Assembly (NCBI GenBank): GCA_964396895.1
Contig: CAYNGJ010000004.1
Span: forward strand, 124,001-188,000
DNA length: 64,000 bases
DNA from: UBA2334 sp964396895
GTDB taxonomy: Bacteria; Pseudomonadota; Gammaproteobacteria; Burkholderiales; Burkholderiaceae_C
Direction: 5' to 3'
Shown: positions 33,843 through 43,259 of the stretch, one piece after another
Numbering within the stretch: the stretch's first letter is position 1
Layout of the letters: every line of letters starts with the position of its first letter
The notes under the pieces: model-generated
Seen by the model: only the letters and a program-made list of their open reading frames with translations
Database searches by the model: none
Told to the model about the DNA's origin: nothing
Translations under genes and position numbers: made by a program

Positions 33843-35321
33843 ATGTTTGCCTCGCCCACGTCGCCCGACCAGACCGATGCCGCCGCACTGCCCACCGTGC
33901 TGGTGGTGGACGACGAGGTGCGCTCGCAAGATGCCATGCGCCGCACGCTGGACGAAGACTTCACTGTGTTCACCGCCAGCAGCGCCGACGAGGCCAGGGG
34001 GCTGTTGCAGCGCCAGGGTGTCAGCGTGGTGCTGTGCGACCAGCGCATGCCCGGCATGTCGGGCGTCACGTTTCTGAAAGAGGTGCGTGAGCGCTGGCCC
34101 GAGACGGTGCGCATCGTCATTTCCGGCTACACCGACTCGGAAGACATCATTGCCGGCATCAACGAGGCGGGCATTTACCAGTACATCCTCAAGCCTTGGT
34201 CGCCCGACCACCTTCTGGATTCGGTGCGCAACGCCGTGGATGCCCAGACCCTGCAGCGCCAGACCAGCCGCCTGGACCTGGAGCTGCGCACCAGCACGGG
34301 GGTGCTGCGCCAGCGCACGGTCGGCCAATTGGCCAAGGTACGCAGCCAGTTTGGGTTCGATCGCATCGTGCGTGCCCCGGCCAGCCCGATTGACGGGTTG
34401 TGCGCCATGGCCGAGCGGGTGGCCCGCTACGACCTGTCCGTGCTGGTGCTGGGCGAATCGGGCACCGGCAAAGAGCTGCTGGCGCGGGCCATTCACTACG
34501 CCTCGCCCCGGTCGGTCGGCCCCTTTGTGGTGGAAAACTGCGCCGCCATGCCCGACACGCTGCTGGAGTCGGAGCTGTTTGGCCACAAGCGCGGTGCCTT
34601 CACCGGGGCCTACGAAGACCACCCCGGTCTGTTTCAGCGTGCCCATGGTGGCACGCTGTTTCTGGATGAAATCGGTGAAACCTCGCCGGCCTTTCAGGTC
34701 AAGCTGCTGCGCGTGCTGCAGGAGGGCGAGGTGCGGCCCGTGGGTGGTGTGCGTCCCGTGCCGGTGGACGTGCGCGTGATCGCCGCCACGCACCGCCAGC
34801 TGGAGCAGCGCGTGCGGGAAGGCCTGTTCCGCGAAGACCTGTACTACCGCATTGCCGGTGTCACCCTCACCGTGCCCGCGTTGCGCGAGCGCGTGGCCGA
34901 CATTGCCCCCATTGCCCGCCAGTTGGTGGCCGACGTGGCCACCGAGCTGGGGTTGGCGCCGGTGCATTTGCCCGATGACACCCTGGCCTGCCTGGTGGCC
35001 TACCCCTGGCCGGGCAACATCCGCGAACTGCGCAACGAAATTGCCCGCGCCCTGGCCCTGGGCGACGGCCACCAACTGACCGCTGCGGGCTTTTCCAGCC
35101 GTGTCTTGCAGGGCAGGGCGGCCGCGGGCAGTGGTGACCTCATGGCCGCCGTGCCCCAGAGTGGCACCTTGGCCGAGCGCCTGGACGTGATCGAGGCCAT
35201 GCTGCTGCGCGAAACCCTGCTGCGCCACCGCTGGAACAAAACCCGTGCAGCCCAGGAACTGGGCCTGTCCCGAGTGGGCCTGCGCGGCAAGATGCAGCGC
35301 TTCGGGCTGGCGGTCGCATGA
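33843..35321 (+). CDS. hoxA: Hydrogenase transcriptional activator (NtrC family)
   Basis: 492 residues. A receiver domain (about 17-130) has the phosphoacceptor Asp in VVLCDQRMPGMSG and Lys in YILKPWS. The AAA+ domain has LGESGTGKELLAR (Walker A), ELFGHKRGAFTGA (the GAFTGA sigma54 contact loop) and GGTLFLDEIGE (Walker B). A C-terminal Fis-type HTH (NKTRAAQELGLSRVGLRGKM) completes it. It should activate the -24/-12 promoter upstream of hoxK. In C. necator the unphosphorylated form is the active one and HoxJ phosphorylation silences it. It overlaps hoxB by 4 bp. Confidence 0.97.
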   Translation: MFASPTSPDQTDAAALPTVLVVDDEVRSQDAMRRTLDEDFTVFTASSADEARGLLQRQGVSVVLCDQRMPGMSGVTFLKEVRERWPETVRIVISGYTDSEDIIAGINEAGIYQYILKPWSPDHLLDSVRNAVDAQTLQRQTSRLDLELRTSTGVLRQRTVGQLAKVRSQFGFDRIVRAPASPIDGLCAMAERVARYDLSVLVLGESGTGKELLARAIHYASPRSVGPFVVENCAAMPDTLLESELFGHKRGAFTGAYEDHPGLFQRAHGGTLFLDEIGETSPAFQVKLLRVLQEGEVRPVGGVRPVPVDVRVIAATHRQLEQRVREGLFREDLYYRIAGVTLTVPALRERVADIAPIARQLVADVATELGLAPVHLPDDTLACLVAYPWPGNIRELRNEIARALALGDGHQLTAAGFSSRVLQGRAAAGSGDLMAAVPQSGTLAERLDVIEAMLLRETLLRHRWNKTRAAQELGLSRVGLRGKMQRFGLAVA

Positions 35322-36328
35322 GCACCCCTGCCTTGAACGTGTTGTGGTTGCAGTCCGGGGGCTGCGGGGGATGCAGCATGTCGTTGCTGTGCGCCGACAC
35401 CACCGATTTCCAGGGCCACCTGCGCGACGCGGGCGTCAACCTGCTGTGGCACCCCTCGCTGTCGCTGGAGAGTGGCCACGAGCTGCTGGCGCTGTTGGCG
35501 GCGGTGCTGGACGACAGCCTGCGCCTGGACGCGCTGTGTGTGGAAGGGGCGTTGCTGCGCGGGCCCAACGGCACGGGTCGCTTCCATGTGCTGGCGGGCA
35601 CGGGCTTGCCCATGATCGACTGGGTGAAGCGCCTGGCCGCGAAAGCCCGGCACGTGGTGGCGGTGGGCAGTTGTGCGGCCTGGGGGGGCATTTCCGCCGG
35701 TGGGCACAACCCCACCGATGCCTGTGGCCTGCAGTACGACGACGACCAGCCCGGCGGGTTGCTGGGGACGCCGTTCCGCTCGGGCAGTGGGCTACCGGTG
35801 ATCAACATTGCGGGCTGCCCCACCCATCCCAGCTGGGTCACCGACACCCTCATGGCGCTGGCGGCGGGCAGCTTCACCCAGGCCGACCTGGACCCACTCA
35901 ACCGTCCGCGGTTTTATGCCGACCAGTTGGTGCACCACGGTTGCACGCGCAACGAGTTTTACGAGTACAAGGCCAGCGCCGAAAAACCGTCAGACCTGGG
36001 CTGCATGATGGAGCACATGGGTTGCAAGGGCACCCAGGTGCACGCCGACTGCAACACCCGGCTGTGGAATGGCGAGGGCTCGTGCACCCGGGGCGGCTAT
36101 GCCTGCATTGCCTGCACCGAACCGGGCTTCCAATCGCCTGGTCACCCCTTCCAGCAAACGCCCAAGCTGGCGGGCATTCCCATAGGCTTGCCCACCGACA
36201 TGCCCAAAGCCTGGTTTGTGGCGCTGGCCTCGCTGTCCAAAAGCGCCACGCCCAAGCGGGTGCGCGCCAACGCCACGGCCGACCACTTGGTGGTGCGCCC
36301 CGCTGTCCGAAAGACCCGGCTGACATGA
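35318..36328 (+). CDS. hoxB: Regulatory (H2-sensing) hydrogenase small subunit
   Basis: 336 residues with no Tat signal, so cytoplasmic. The proximal-cluster positions read GGCGGCSMS and VGSCAAWGG, with glycine where HoxK has its extra cysteines, so this subunit carries the ordinary 4Fe-4S cluster. Further cluster cysteines are in AGCPTHPSW, GCTRNEFYE, GCKGTQVHADC and GSCTRGGYACIACTEPGF. The C-terminal extension (about 55 residues, basic, no anchor) is needed in HoxB relatives for contact with the kinase. Confidence 0.96.
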   Translation: MSTPALNVLWLQSGGCGGCSMSLLCADTTDFQGHLRDAGVNLLWHPSLSLESGHELLALLAAVLDDSLRLDALCVEGALLRGPNGTGRFHVLAGTGLPMIDWVKRLAAKARHVVAVGSCAAWGGISAGGHNPTDACGLQYDDDQPGGLLGTPFRSGSGLPVINIAGCPTHPSWVTDTLMALAAGSFTQADLDPLNRPRFYADQLVHHGCTRNEFYEYKASAEKPSDLGCMMEHMGCKGTQVHADCNTRLWNGEGSCTRGGYACIACTEPGFQSPGHPFQQTPKLAGIPIGLPTDMPKAWFVALASLSKSATPKRVRANATADHLVVRPAVRKTRLT

Positions 36329-36347
36329 CACACCCAAGGTCAATCCC

Positions 36348-37805
36348 ATGAGCCGCCTGTTGGTGGGGCCCTTCAACCGGGTGGAGGGCGACCTGGAGGT
36401 GGCGCTGGACGTGCAGGCCGGGCGCGTGGTCAGTGCCCAGGTCAACGCCACCATGTACCGGGGATTCGAGCAAATGCTGCAAGGCAAGGTGCCGCACGAC
36501 GCGCTGGTGTATGTGCCGCGCATTTGCGGCATCTGCTCGGTGTCGCAGTCGGTGGCGGCGGCCAAGGCCCTGGCCGACCTGGCGGGTGTCACCCCACCGC
36601 CCAACGGACTGCTCTCCACCAACCTGATGCTGGCCACCGAGAACCTGGCCGACCACCTCACCCACTTCTACCTGTTCTTCATGCCCGATTTCTGTCGCCC
36701 CGTGTATGCGGCCCGGCCCTGGCATGCGGAGGCGCAGCGCCGCTTTTCGCCCAGCAGCGGCGAACATGGGCGAGCCGCCACGGCCGCCCGCCAGCGCTGG
36801 TTCACGTTGCTGGGCACGCTGGGTGGCAAGTGGCCGCACACCCAGTCCATCGAGCCGGGCGGGTCGTCGCGGGCCATTGATGCCGCCGAGCGCGTGCGCC
36901 TGCTGGCCAAGGTGCGCGAGTTTCGGGGGTTCTTGGAGCGCCAACTGTTTGCCGCCTCCTTGGACGCCGTGCGGGCGCTGGACACAGAGGACGCCCTGTG
37001 GGCCTGGCACGCTCAGGACCCGCTGGCGGGTGATTTCCGGTTTTTTCTGTCACTGGTGCGCGACTTGTCGCTGCACGGCGCTGGACCAGGGCCAGGGCGG
37101 TACCTGAGCCATGGCACCTACCCCCAACCCGACGGCCACTGTGCCCTGCCCGCCGGGGTGTGGCACGCCGACCTGAACGCGCTGCTGCCCCTGGACGCGA
37201 GCCGCATCACCGAAGACGCCACCCACGCCTGGTTGGCCGACGCGGGTGGTGCGCGCCACCCCTGGCAGGGGCTGACCCGGCCCGATGCCGACAAAGCCAG
37301 TGCCTACACCTGGAACAAGGCCCCACGCCTGGCGGGGGCCGTGGTGGAAACCGGCGCCATTGCCCGCCAGTTGGCCAGCGGGTCGCCGCTGGTGCGCGAT
37401 GTGGTGGCCCGCCACGGGGGCACGGTGTACACCCGCGTGCTGGCCCGCGTGCTGGAGTTGGCCCGTGTGGTACCTCTGATGGAAGACTGGCTGCAGGGCC
37501 TGCGGCCCACAGAGCCCTTCTGTGTCACCACCCGCCTGCCCGACGAGGGCCAGGGAGTGGGTTTGAGTGAGGCCGCCAGGGGCAGCCTGGGCCATTGGCT
37601 GGTGGTGCACCAGGGGCGCATTGCCAACTACCAGATCGTGGCGCCGACCAGCTGGAATTTTTCCCCCCGCGACGCGGCTGGCACACCGGGGGCGCTGGAA
37701 GCCGCTCTGGTGGGTGCCGAGGTGCGTGAGGGCGAGCCAACGCCCGTGGCGGTGCAGCACATCGTTCGTTCGTTCGACCCCTGCATGGTCTGCACCGTGC
37801 ACTGA
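36348..37805 (+). CDS. hoxC: Regulatory (H2-sensing) hydrogenase large subunit
   Basis: 485 residues. NiFe ligands are in RICGICSVSQS (with Ser/Gln after the second cysteine, as in sensor hydrogenases) and the C-terminal DPCMVCTVH. The chain ends at that His, so no maturation protease is needed; this is a hallmark of HoxC/HupV sensors. NVGE-type start is replaced by LLVGPFNRVEGDLEV. It works with HoxB and HoxJ to report H2. Confidence 0.97.
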   Translation: MSRLLVGPFNRVEGDLEVALDVQAGRVVSAQVNATMYRGFEQMLQGKVPHDALVYVPRICGICSVSQSVAAAKALADLAGVTPPPNGLLSTNLMLATENLADHLTHFYLFFMPDFCRPVYAARPWHAEAQRRFSPSSGEHGRAATAARQRWFTLLGTLGGKWPHTQSIEPGGSSRAIDAAERVRLLAKVREFRGFLERQLFAASLDAVRALDTEDALWAWHAQDPLAGDFRFFLSLVRDLSLHGAGPGPGRYLSHGTYPQPDGHCALPAGVWHADLNALLPLDASRITEDATHAWLADAGGARHPWQGLTRPDADKASAYTWNKAPRLAGAVVETGAIARQLASGSPLVRDVVARHGGTVYTRVLARVLELARVVPLMEDWLQGLRPTEPFCVTTRLPDEGQGVGLSEAARGSLGHWLVVHQGRIANYQIVAPTSWNFSPRDAAGTPGALEAALVGAEVREGEPTPVAVQHIVRSFDPCMVCTVH

Positions 37806-37816
37806 AGGGCGTGGCC

Positions 37817-39169
37817 ATGAGCACCTTGCCACCCCCGGACCGCGAACACCCGCCAGCAGGGCACATGGAGGGTGTGGACGAGTCCACCTGGCTGGACGTG
37901 ATCCAGAAAATGGACGAGGTCTATACCCGCCTCATCAATGACGAGGTGGAGCTGGAAAAGAAGAACGCCGAGCTGGAGCAGTCGCAGCAGTTCATTTTCA
38001 GTGTGCTCACGGCCATGTCCGACGTGCTGGTGGTGTGCGACGAGCGGGGGCTCATCGAGCAGGCCAATGCCGCGCTGTGCGAACTGGTCGGGCGCACCGA
38101 GGTGCAGCTGTGCGGCACCCCCCTGGTGGACCTGCTGGCCGATGACAGCAGCCGCGCCCTGGCGCGCAACGCCATGGACAGGGCGGACGCCACCCGCACC
38201 GGCGAGGCCTTTGAGCTGAACTTCACCGACCACCAGGGACAGGCCGTCTCCGTGGACACCAATGGCACGCCACGCATCAGTGGCCAGGGGCGGCGCATGG
38301 GCACGGTCTGGGTGGGCCGCCCCACGGCCGAGCTCAAGCGCGCCTACCAGGAAATGCGCACGGCGCACGAGGCGCTCAAGCGCACCCAGCAGCAACTGCT
38401 GCACTCCGAAAAAATGGCTTCCTTGGGGCAACTGGTGGCCGGGGTGGCGCACGAGCTGAACAATCCCATCAGCTTTGTGCTGGGCAACGTGCACGCCCTG
38501 CGCAAGTACTGCAACCGGCTGCAGACCTACATGGATGCGATGCACGCCCACCGCCCGCCTGCCGAGCTGGACGCCCTGCGGCATAAGCTGCGCATCGAGC
38601 ACCTGCTGGGCGACCTGCCCTCACTGATCGAGGGCACGCTGGAAGGGGCGCAACGCACCGCCGACATCGTGCACGGGCTCAAGCGTTTTTCGGCCATGGA
38701 TTCGGGGGAATTTGCGCCGGTGAACCTGGGGGAGGTGGTCGAGCGGGCCATTCACTGGGTGCAGAAGGGGCGGACCACGCCCATGGATGTGCGCTGGCAG
38801 CCGTCCGCCGCGTGCACGGTGCAGGGCAGTGCGGGGCAACTGCAGCAGGTGGTCATGAACCTGCTGCAAAACGCGTTTGATGCCATCACCACCGACGACG
38901 TGGCGCAGCCGTGTGTCTGGGTCAGCCTGGTGGCTGAGGGGGCTTTCGCCCGTGTCAGCGTGCGCGACAACGGCGCGGGCATTGCACCCGAGCACATGCT
39001 GAGGCTGTTTGACCCGTTTTTCACCACCAAGCCCGTGGGCAAGGGCACGGGGCTGGGCCTGTCCATCAGCTATGGCATCGCCGAACAGCACGGCGGCCGC
39101 CTGGCGGCGCGCAACGCCGTCGAGGGCGGCGCGGAGTTTGTGCTGACGCTGCCGCTGCGCCAGCCCTGA
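37817..39169 (+). CDS. hoxJ: H2-sensing histidine kinase
   Basis: 450 residues from ATG 37817 (GTG 37811 also possible). A short coiled coil (EVELEKKNAELEQSQQF) leads into a PAS domain (about 55-170), a second coiled coil, the H-box with phosphoacceptor His in LVAGVAHELNNPI, and the ATPase domain with N-box LLQNAFDAI, G1 DNGAGI and G2 GKGTGLGLS. All glycines of the G boxes are present, unlike the C. necator H16 HoxJ, which is known to be inactivated by a Gly-to-Ser change. The stop is 4 bp from the convergent panC stop. Confidence 0.94.
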   Translation: MSTLPPPDREHPPAGHMEGVDESTWLDVIQKMDEVYTRLINDEVELEKKNAELEQSQQFIFSVLTAMSDVLVVCDERGLIEQANAALCELVGRTEVQLCGTPLVDLLADDSSRALARNAMDRADATRTGEAFELNFTDHQGQAVSVDTNGTPRISGQGRRMGTVWVGRPTAELKRAYQEMRTAHEALKRTQQQLLHSEKMASLGQLVAGVAHELNNPISFVLGNVHALRKYCNRLQTYMDAMHAHRPPAELDALRHKLRIEHLLGDLPSLIEGTLEGAQRTADIVHGLKRFSAMDSGEFAPVNLGEVVERAIHWVQKGRTTPMDVRWQPSAACTVQGSAGQLQQVVMNLLQNAFDAITTDDVAQPCVWVSLVAEGAFARVSVRDNGAGIAPEHMLRLFDPFFTTKPVGKGTGLGLSISYGIAEQHGGRLAARNAVEGGAEFVLTLPLRQP

Positions 39170-39173
39170 GGCG

Positions 39174-40046
39174 TCAGAACTCCAGGTTGTCTATCAGGCG
39201 GGTGCTGCCCAGGCGCGACGCTCCCAGCACCACCAGCGCCTCGCCGGGGTGGGGCAGGTTCAGGTCGCTGCGGCGACGCACGCTCAGGTAGTCGGTTTTC
39301 CAGCCCCGGGCGTCCAGATGGGCCTGGGCCGTCTGCTCAATGCCCTGAAGGGTGGTGTGCAGCGCGGCCACATCGGTTGTGGGGCTGGCCAGCAGGGGCT
39401 TGGCGGCATCGGCCAGTGCGCGCAAGGCGCGCGACAGCGCCACGGCCTCGGCGCGCTCGGCCGGGCTCAGGTAACCATTGCGTGAGCTCAGGGCCAGGCC
39501 GTCGTCGGCACGCTGGGTTTCGCCACCCACCACCGTGACGGGCAGGGCGAACTGGCTCACCATGTTGCGCAGCACCATGAGCTGCTGGTAGTCCTTTTTG
39601 CCAAACAGGGCAAAGCGAGGTCCTTTGGCTTCGGAAAACACACACTGGAACAGCTTCATGACCACCGTGCACACGCCCGTGAAAAAGCCAGGCCGAAAGT
39701 GGCCTTCCAATATGTCCGCCAGCTCGGTGGGCGGGTGCACCTTGAAGGTCTGCGGCACGGGGTAGAGGTCGGTTTCCTGGGGCGCAAACACCACCTGACA
39801 GCCGGCGGCCTGCAGCCGCTCGCAGTCGGCCTGCAGCGTGCGGGGGTAGGTGTCAAAGTCTTCGTGCGGGGCAAACTGCAGCCGGTTCACAAAAATGCTG
39901 GCCACGGTCACGTCACCCAGCGTGGTGGCTTGGCGCACCAAGTTCAGGTGGCCATCGTGCAGGTTGCCCATGGTGGGCACAAAGGCGGGGGAGGCGAAAG
40001 GGGTCAGCGCGGCGCGCAAGGCCTCTGGGGTGTGGACGAGTTGCAT
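39174..40046 (-). CDS. panC: Pantothenate synthetase
   Basis: 290 residues. It joins pantoate and beta-alanine using ATP. PTMGNLHDGHLNLV is the ATP-binding HxGH signature, and VASIFVNRLQFAPHEDF, GKKDYQQLMVLRNMV and the KMSK-like LSSRNGYLS are also present. The usual Asn in VNPxQF is preserved; an Arg-Leu replaces the typical Pro-Thr/Leu. I chose MQLVHTPEAL over an upstream ATG. It is 89 bp from panB on the same strand. Confidence 0.95.
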   Translation of the reverse strand: MQLVHTPEALRAALTPFASPAFVPTMGNLHDGHLNLVRQATTLGDVTVASIFVNRLQFAPHEDFDTYPRTLQADCERLQAAGCQVVFAPQETDLYPVPQTFKVHPPTELADILEGHFRPGFFTGVCTVVMKLFQCVFSEAKGPRFALFGKKDYQQLMVLRNMVSQFALPVTVVGGETQRADDGLALSSRNGYLSPAERAEAVALSRALRALADAAKPLLASPTTDVAALHTTLQGIEQTAQAHLDARGWKTDYLSVRRRSDLNLPHPGEALVVLGASRLGSTRLIDNLEF

Positions 40047-40135
40047 GGTGTCGGTCACTGGAGCGCCGCCGGGCCGCGCCAAAGCGCAACAGCCACGGGG
40101 CAGGTCGGGGGGAGGGCTGTGGGTGACAGGCTGTG

Positions 40136-41062
40136 TCAGCCTTGCCAGGCGTGCAGCGCGTCGTCGGGGAAGCTGCCGTTTTTCACGGCAGACACGTAAC
40201 TGGCCATGGCCTCGCGCACGCTGGCGCTGCCGTCCATGAAGTTGCGCACGAATTTGGGGTTCTTGCCCAGGTTGATGCCCAGCATGTCGTGCATCACCAG
40301 TACTTGGCCGGCTGTGCCTTTGCCCGCGCCGATGCCGATGGTGTGGCAGGTGGGCAGCGCCTGCGTCACGGCGGCGGACAGCGGTGCGGGCACCATTTCC
40401 AGCACCAGCATGGTGGCCCCCGCGTCTTGCAGCGCCAAGGCATGTTGCATGAGTTCGTCGGCGGCCTTGTTGCCCCGGCCCTGCACGCGGTAGCCGCCCA
40501 GGGCATGCACGGTCTGCGGGGTCAGGCCCAGGTGGGCGCAGACCGGAATGCCGCGTTCCACCAGAAAGCGCACGGTTTCAGTGGTCCAGCCGCCGCCTTC
40601 GAGCTTGACCATGTGGGCGCCCGCCTGCATCAGCACCGTGGCGCTGCGCAGGGCCTGCTCTTTGCTTTCCTGGTAGCTGCCAAAGGGCAAGTCACCCAGC
40701 ACCCAGGCCGTGCCTTGCACCCGGCGCAGGCCACGCACCACGCTTTCGGTGTGGTAGCGCATGGTTTCCAAGGTCACACCGGCGGTGCTGGACAGGCCCT
40801 GGCACACCATGCCCAGCGAGTCACCCACCAAAATGCACTCGACCCCGGCCGCGTCGGCCACCGCCGCGAACGTCGCGTCGTAGGCGGTGAGCATGGTGAT
40901 TTTTTCACCCCGCTCGCGCATTTCCTGCAGCCTGGGCAGGCTGACGGGGCGGCGCTGTGGCATGGGGGAGGCACTGGGCAAGGTGCCATACGGCGTCGCC
41001 GTGAAGGGGGTGCTGAATGCGGCCTCTGGTGCAGGCACCGGGGTTGGGGTGGTCTGTGTCAT
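40136..41062 (-). CDS. panB: 3-methyl-2-oxobutanoate hydroxymethyltransferase
   Basis: 308 residues. It makes ketopantoate from alpha-ketoisovalerate and methylene-THF. MLTAYDATFAAVADAAG, ILVGDSLGMVCQG, DLPFGSY, VKLEGGGW, AHLGLTPQ and GIGAGKGTAGQVLVMHDM are all typical. A Pro/Thr-rich 35-residue leader precedes the core, so a later ATG (MPQRRPVSLP) is also possible. It is divergent from nadC, with 75 bp between the starts. Confidence 0.95.
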   Translation of the reverse strand: MTQTTPTPVPAPEAAFSTPFTATPYGTLPSASPMPQRRPVSLPRLQEMRERGEKITMLTAYDATFAAVADAAGVECILVGDSLGMVCQGLSSTAGVTLETMRYHTESVVRGLRRVQGTAWVLGDLPFGSYQESKEQALRSATVLMQAGAHMVKLEGGGWTTETVRFLVERGIPVCAHLGLTPQTVHALGGYRVQGRGNKAADELMQHALALQDAGATMLVLEMVPAPLSAAVTQALPTCHTIGIGAGKGTAGQVLVMHDMLGINLGKNPKFVRNFMDGSASVREAMASYVSAVKNGSFPDDALHAWQG

Positions 41063-41137
41063 GGGGGCTTGCGCACGGGCGCACAGGGTTTGGCCTGAAA
41101 ATCGGGAGTCTATTCGATTCAGTTGCCCCCTCATTCC

Positions 41138-42055
41138 ATGACCTCTGCGCCCCAAACCCCCACCGGTTCCCCGGTTGCCTTTTCGAATCCCGTGTCGGCC
41201 CCTGTGCCCCTGGATGCCCAGCAACGCCTCGCGCAGGCCGTGGCCACCGACGTGGACCGAGCCCTGGCCGAAGACGTGGGCGCTGGTGACCTGACCGCCG
41301 CGCTCGTTCCCTCCACCCCTGCCCGCGCCCGCGTGCTGGCCCGCGAATCCGCCGTGGTGTGCGGTGCACCCTGGGTGGAGGCCGCTTTTGCCCGCGTGGT
41401 GCCCGGTGGACAACTGGTGTGGAAAGTGGCCGAGGGTCAGCGCGCCGCGCCCGATCAGGTGGTGCTGGAAATGACCGGCCCCGCGCCCGCGCTGCTGACC
41501 GCCGAGCGCACCATGCTCAATTTTTTGCAACTGTTGAGTGGCGTGGCCACGCGCACAGCCCAGTTCGTCGATGCCGTGGCAGGCACCCGTGCCCGCATTG
41601 TGGATACGCGCAAAACCCTGCCGGGCCTGCGCGTGGCGCAGAAGTACGCCGTGACCGTGGGCGGAGGTGCCAACCACCGCATGGGCCTGTACGACGCCAT
41701 CCTCATCAAAGAAAACCACATTGCCGCGGCGAGTGGCGTCTCTGCCGTGCTGCAAAAAGCACAGCAATCGGCCCCACAGGCGCAGTTTGTGCAGATTGAG
41801 GTCGAGCGGCTGGACCAGTTGGCCGAGGCGCTGGCCGGTGGGGCCACCATGGTGCTGCTGGACAACATGGACCTGCCCACGCTGCGCGAGGCCGTGCGCC
41901 TGAACGCTGGTCGGGCCGTGCTGGAGGTGTCGGGTGGCGTGACGCTGGACACCGTGCACGCCCTGGCAGAAACGGGTGTGGACCGCATTTCCATCGGTGG
42001 GCTGACCAAAGACGTCAAAGCCACCGACTACTCCATGCGTTTTGAAGGAATCTGA
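41138..42055 (+). CDS. nadC: Nicotinate-nucleotide pyrophosphorylase (carboxylating)
   Basis: 305 residues. It converts quinolinate and PRPP to nicotinate mononucleotide. EDVGAGDLTAALVP, ERTMLNFLQLLSGVATRT, DTRKTLPGLRVAQKYAV and GGGANHRMGLYDAILIKENH are the signature blocks, with the C-terminal VSGGVTLDTV and ISIGGLTK. It runs into nadA with a 4 bp gap, so quinolinate production and use are cotranscribed. Confidence 0.97.
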   Translation: MTSAPQTPTGSPVAFSNPVSAPVPLDAQQRLAQAVATDVDRALAEDVGAGDLTAALVPSTPARARVLARESAVVCGAPWVEAAFARVVPGGQLVWKVAEGQRAAPDQVVLEMTGPAPALLTAERTMLNFLQLLSGVATRTAQFVDAVAGTRARIVDTRKTLPGLRVAQKYAVTVGGGANHRMGLYDAILIKENHIAAASGVSAVLQKAQQSAPQAQFVQIEVERLDQLAEALAGGATMVLLDNMDLPTLREAVRLNAGRAVLEVSGGVTLDTVHALAETGVDRISIGGLTKDVKATDYSMRFEGI

Positions 42056-42059
42056 AGCC

Positions 42060-43244
42060 ATGACCTCACCATCAACTCCGGCCAGTGCTGTACCCGGCGA
42101 CGCGTTCGTGGACGTGGAATACGAGCAGCCCGACCAGGCCGCGCCTGCCACCACACACAGTGCCTTGGCCGCCGTGCCCGTGGTGTGCAGCACACGCCAC
42201 GCCTGGGCCCGCGTGCCCGCCGAGCCTGCTCCCGCCGAGCGCGAGCGCCTCAAGGCCAGGGCGCGCGAGCTGCTGAAAGAAAAGAACGCGGTCATGGTGT
42301 CGCATTACTACGTGCACCCCGACCTGCAAGACCTGGCGCTGGAAACCGGTGGCATCGTCAGCGACAGCCTGGAAATGGCCCGCTTCGGGCGCGACCACGC
42401 CGCGCAAACCCTGGTGGTGTCCGGTGTGCGCTTCATGGGTGAGAGCGCCAAGATACTGAGCCCCGACAAACGCGTGCTCATGCCCGATCTGGATGCCAAC
42501 TGTTCGCTGGACCTGGGCTGTCCGGTGGACGAGTTCAGCGCCTTTTGCGACCAGCACCCCGACCGCACCGTGGTGGTCTATGCCAACACCAGCGCGGCCG
42601 TGAAGGCACGGGCCGACTGGTTGGTGACCAGCAGCTGTGCGCTCGACATCGTGCGGGCACTGAAAGACCAGGGCCACCAAATTTTGTGGGCCCCCGATAA
42701 ACACCTGGGTGGCTACATTGCCCGCGAAACCGGGGCGGACCTGCTGATGTGGCAGGGCGCGTGCATCGTTCACGACGAGTTCAAGGCCTTCGAGCTGGAG
42801 GCCCTGAAAAAAGAACACCCCCACGCCAAGGTGCTGGTGCATCCCGAGAGCCCCGCCGACGTGGTGGCCTTGGCCGACGCGGTGGGTTCCACCAGCGCCA
42901 TCCTGAATGCGGCCAAAGCCTTGGATGCCACCGAGTTCATCGTCGCCACCGACAACGGCATGATGCACACGCTGCGCCAGCAAAACCCCGGCAAGGTGTT
43001 CATTGAGGCCCCCACAGCAGGCAACAGCGCCACCTGCAAAAGCTGCGCCCACTGCCCCTGGATGGCCATGAACAGTTTGGCCGACCTGGTACGGGTGCTG
43101 GAAACCGGGGCCAACGAGGTGCGGGTGGACCCGGCGCTGATTCCCCGCGCCCGCCAGCCCATTGACCGCATGCTGGCCTTCACCGCCGCCCTCAAGGCGG
43201 GGCAGCCAGTGGGCAGCCTGGTGCCGCACATCGGCGCGGCCTGA
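42060..43244 (+). CDS. nadA: Quinolinate synthase A
   Basis: 394 residues. This 4Fe-4S enzyme condenses iminoaspartate with dihydroxyacetone phosphate. VMVSHYYVHPDLQDLA, VRFMGESAKIL, DANCSLDLGCPVDEF, QGACIVHDEF and SATCKSCAHCPWMAMN (with C-terminal cluster cysteine) are present. A 60-residue N-terminal extension is low in conservation. Its partner nadB is 10 kb away on the opposite strand. Confidence 0.96.
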   Translation: MTSPSTPASAVPGDAFVDVEYEQPDQAAPATTHSALAAVPVVCSTRHAWARVPAEPAPAERERLKARARELLKEKNAVMVSHYYVHPDLQDLALETGGIVSDSLEMARFGRDHAAQTLVVSGVRFMGESAKILSPDKRVLMPDLDANCSLDLGCPVDEFSAFCDQHPDRTVVVYANTSAAVKARADWLVTSSCALDIVRALKDQGHQILWAPDKHLGGYIARETGADLLMWQGACIVHDEFKAFELEALKKEHPHAKVLVHPESPADVVALADAVGSTSAILNAAKALDATEFIVATDNGMMHTLRQQNPGKVFIEAPTAGNSATCKSCAHCPWMAMNSLADLVRVLETGANEVRVDPALIPRARQPIDRMLAFTAALKAGQPVGSLVPHIGAA

Positions 43245-43259
43245 GAGGCTGAGGCGCCG

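Noticed and set aside
31096..33888. 930-residue minus-strand open frame over hypE and hypX
   Set aside because: Shadow of two well-conserved genes on the + strand; composition typical of antisense frames.
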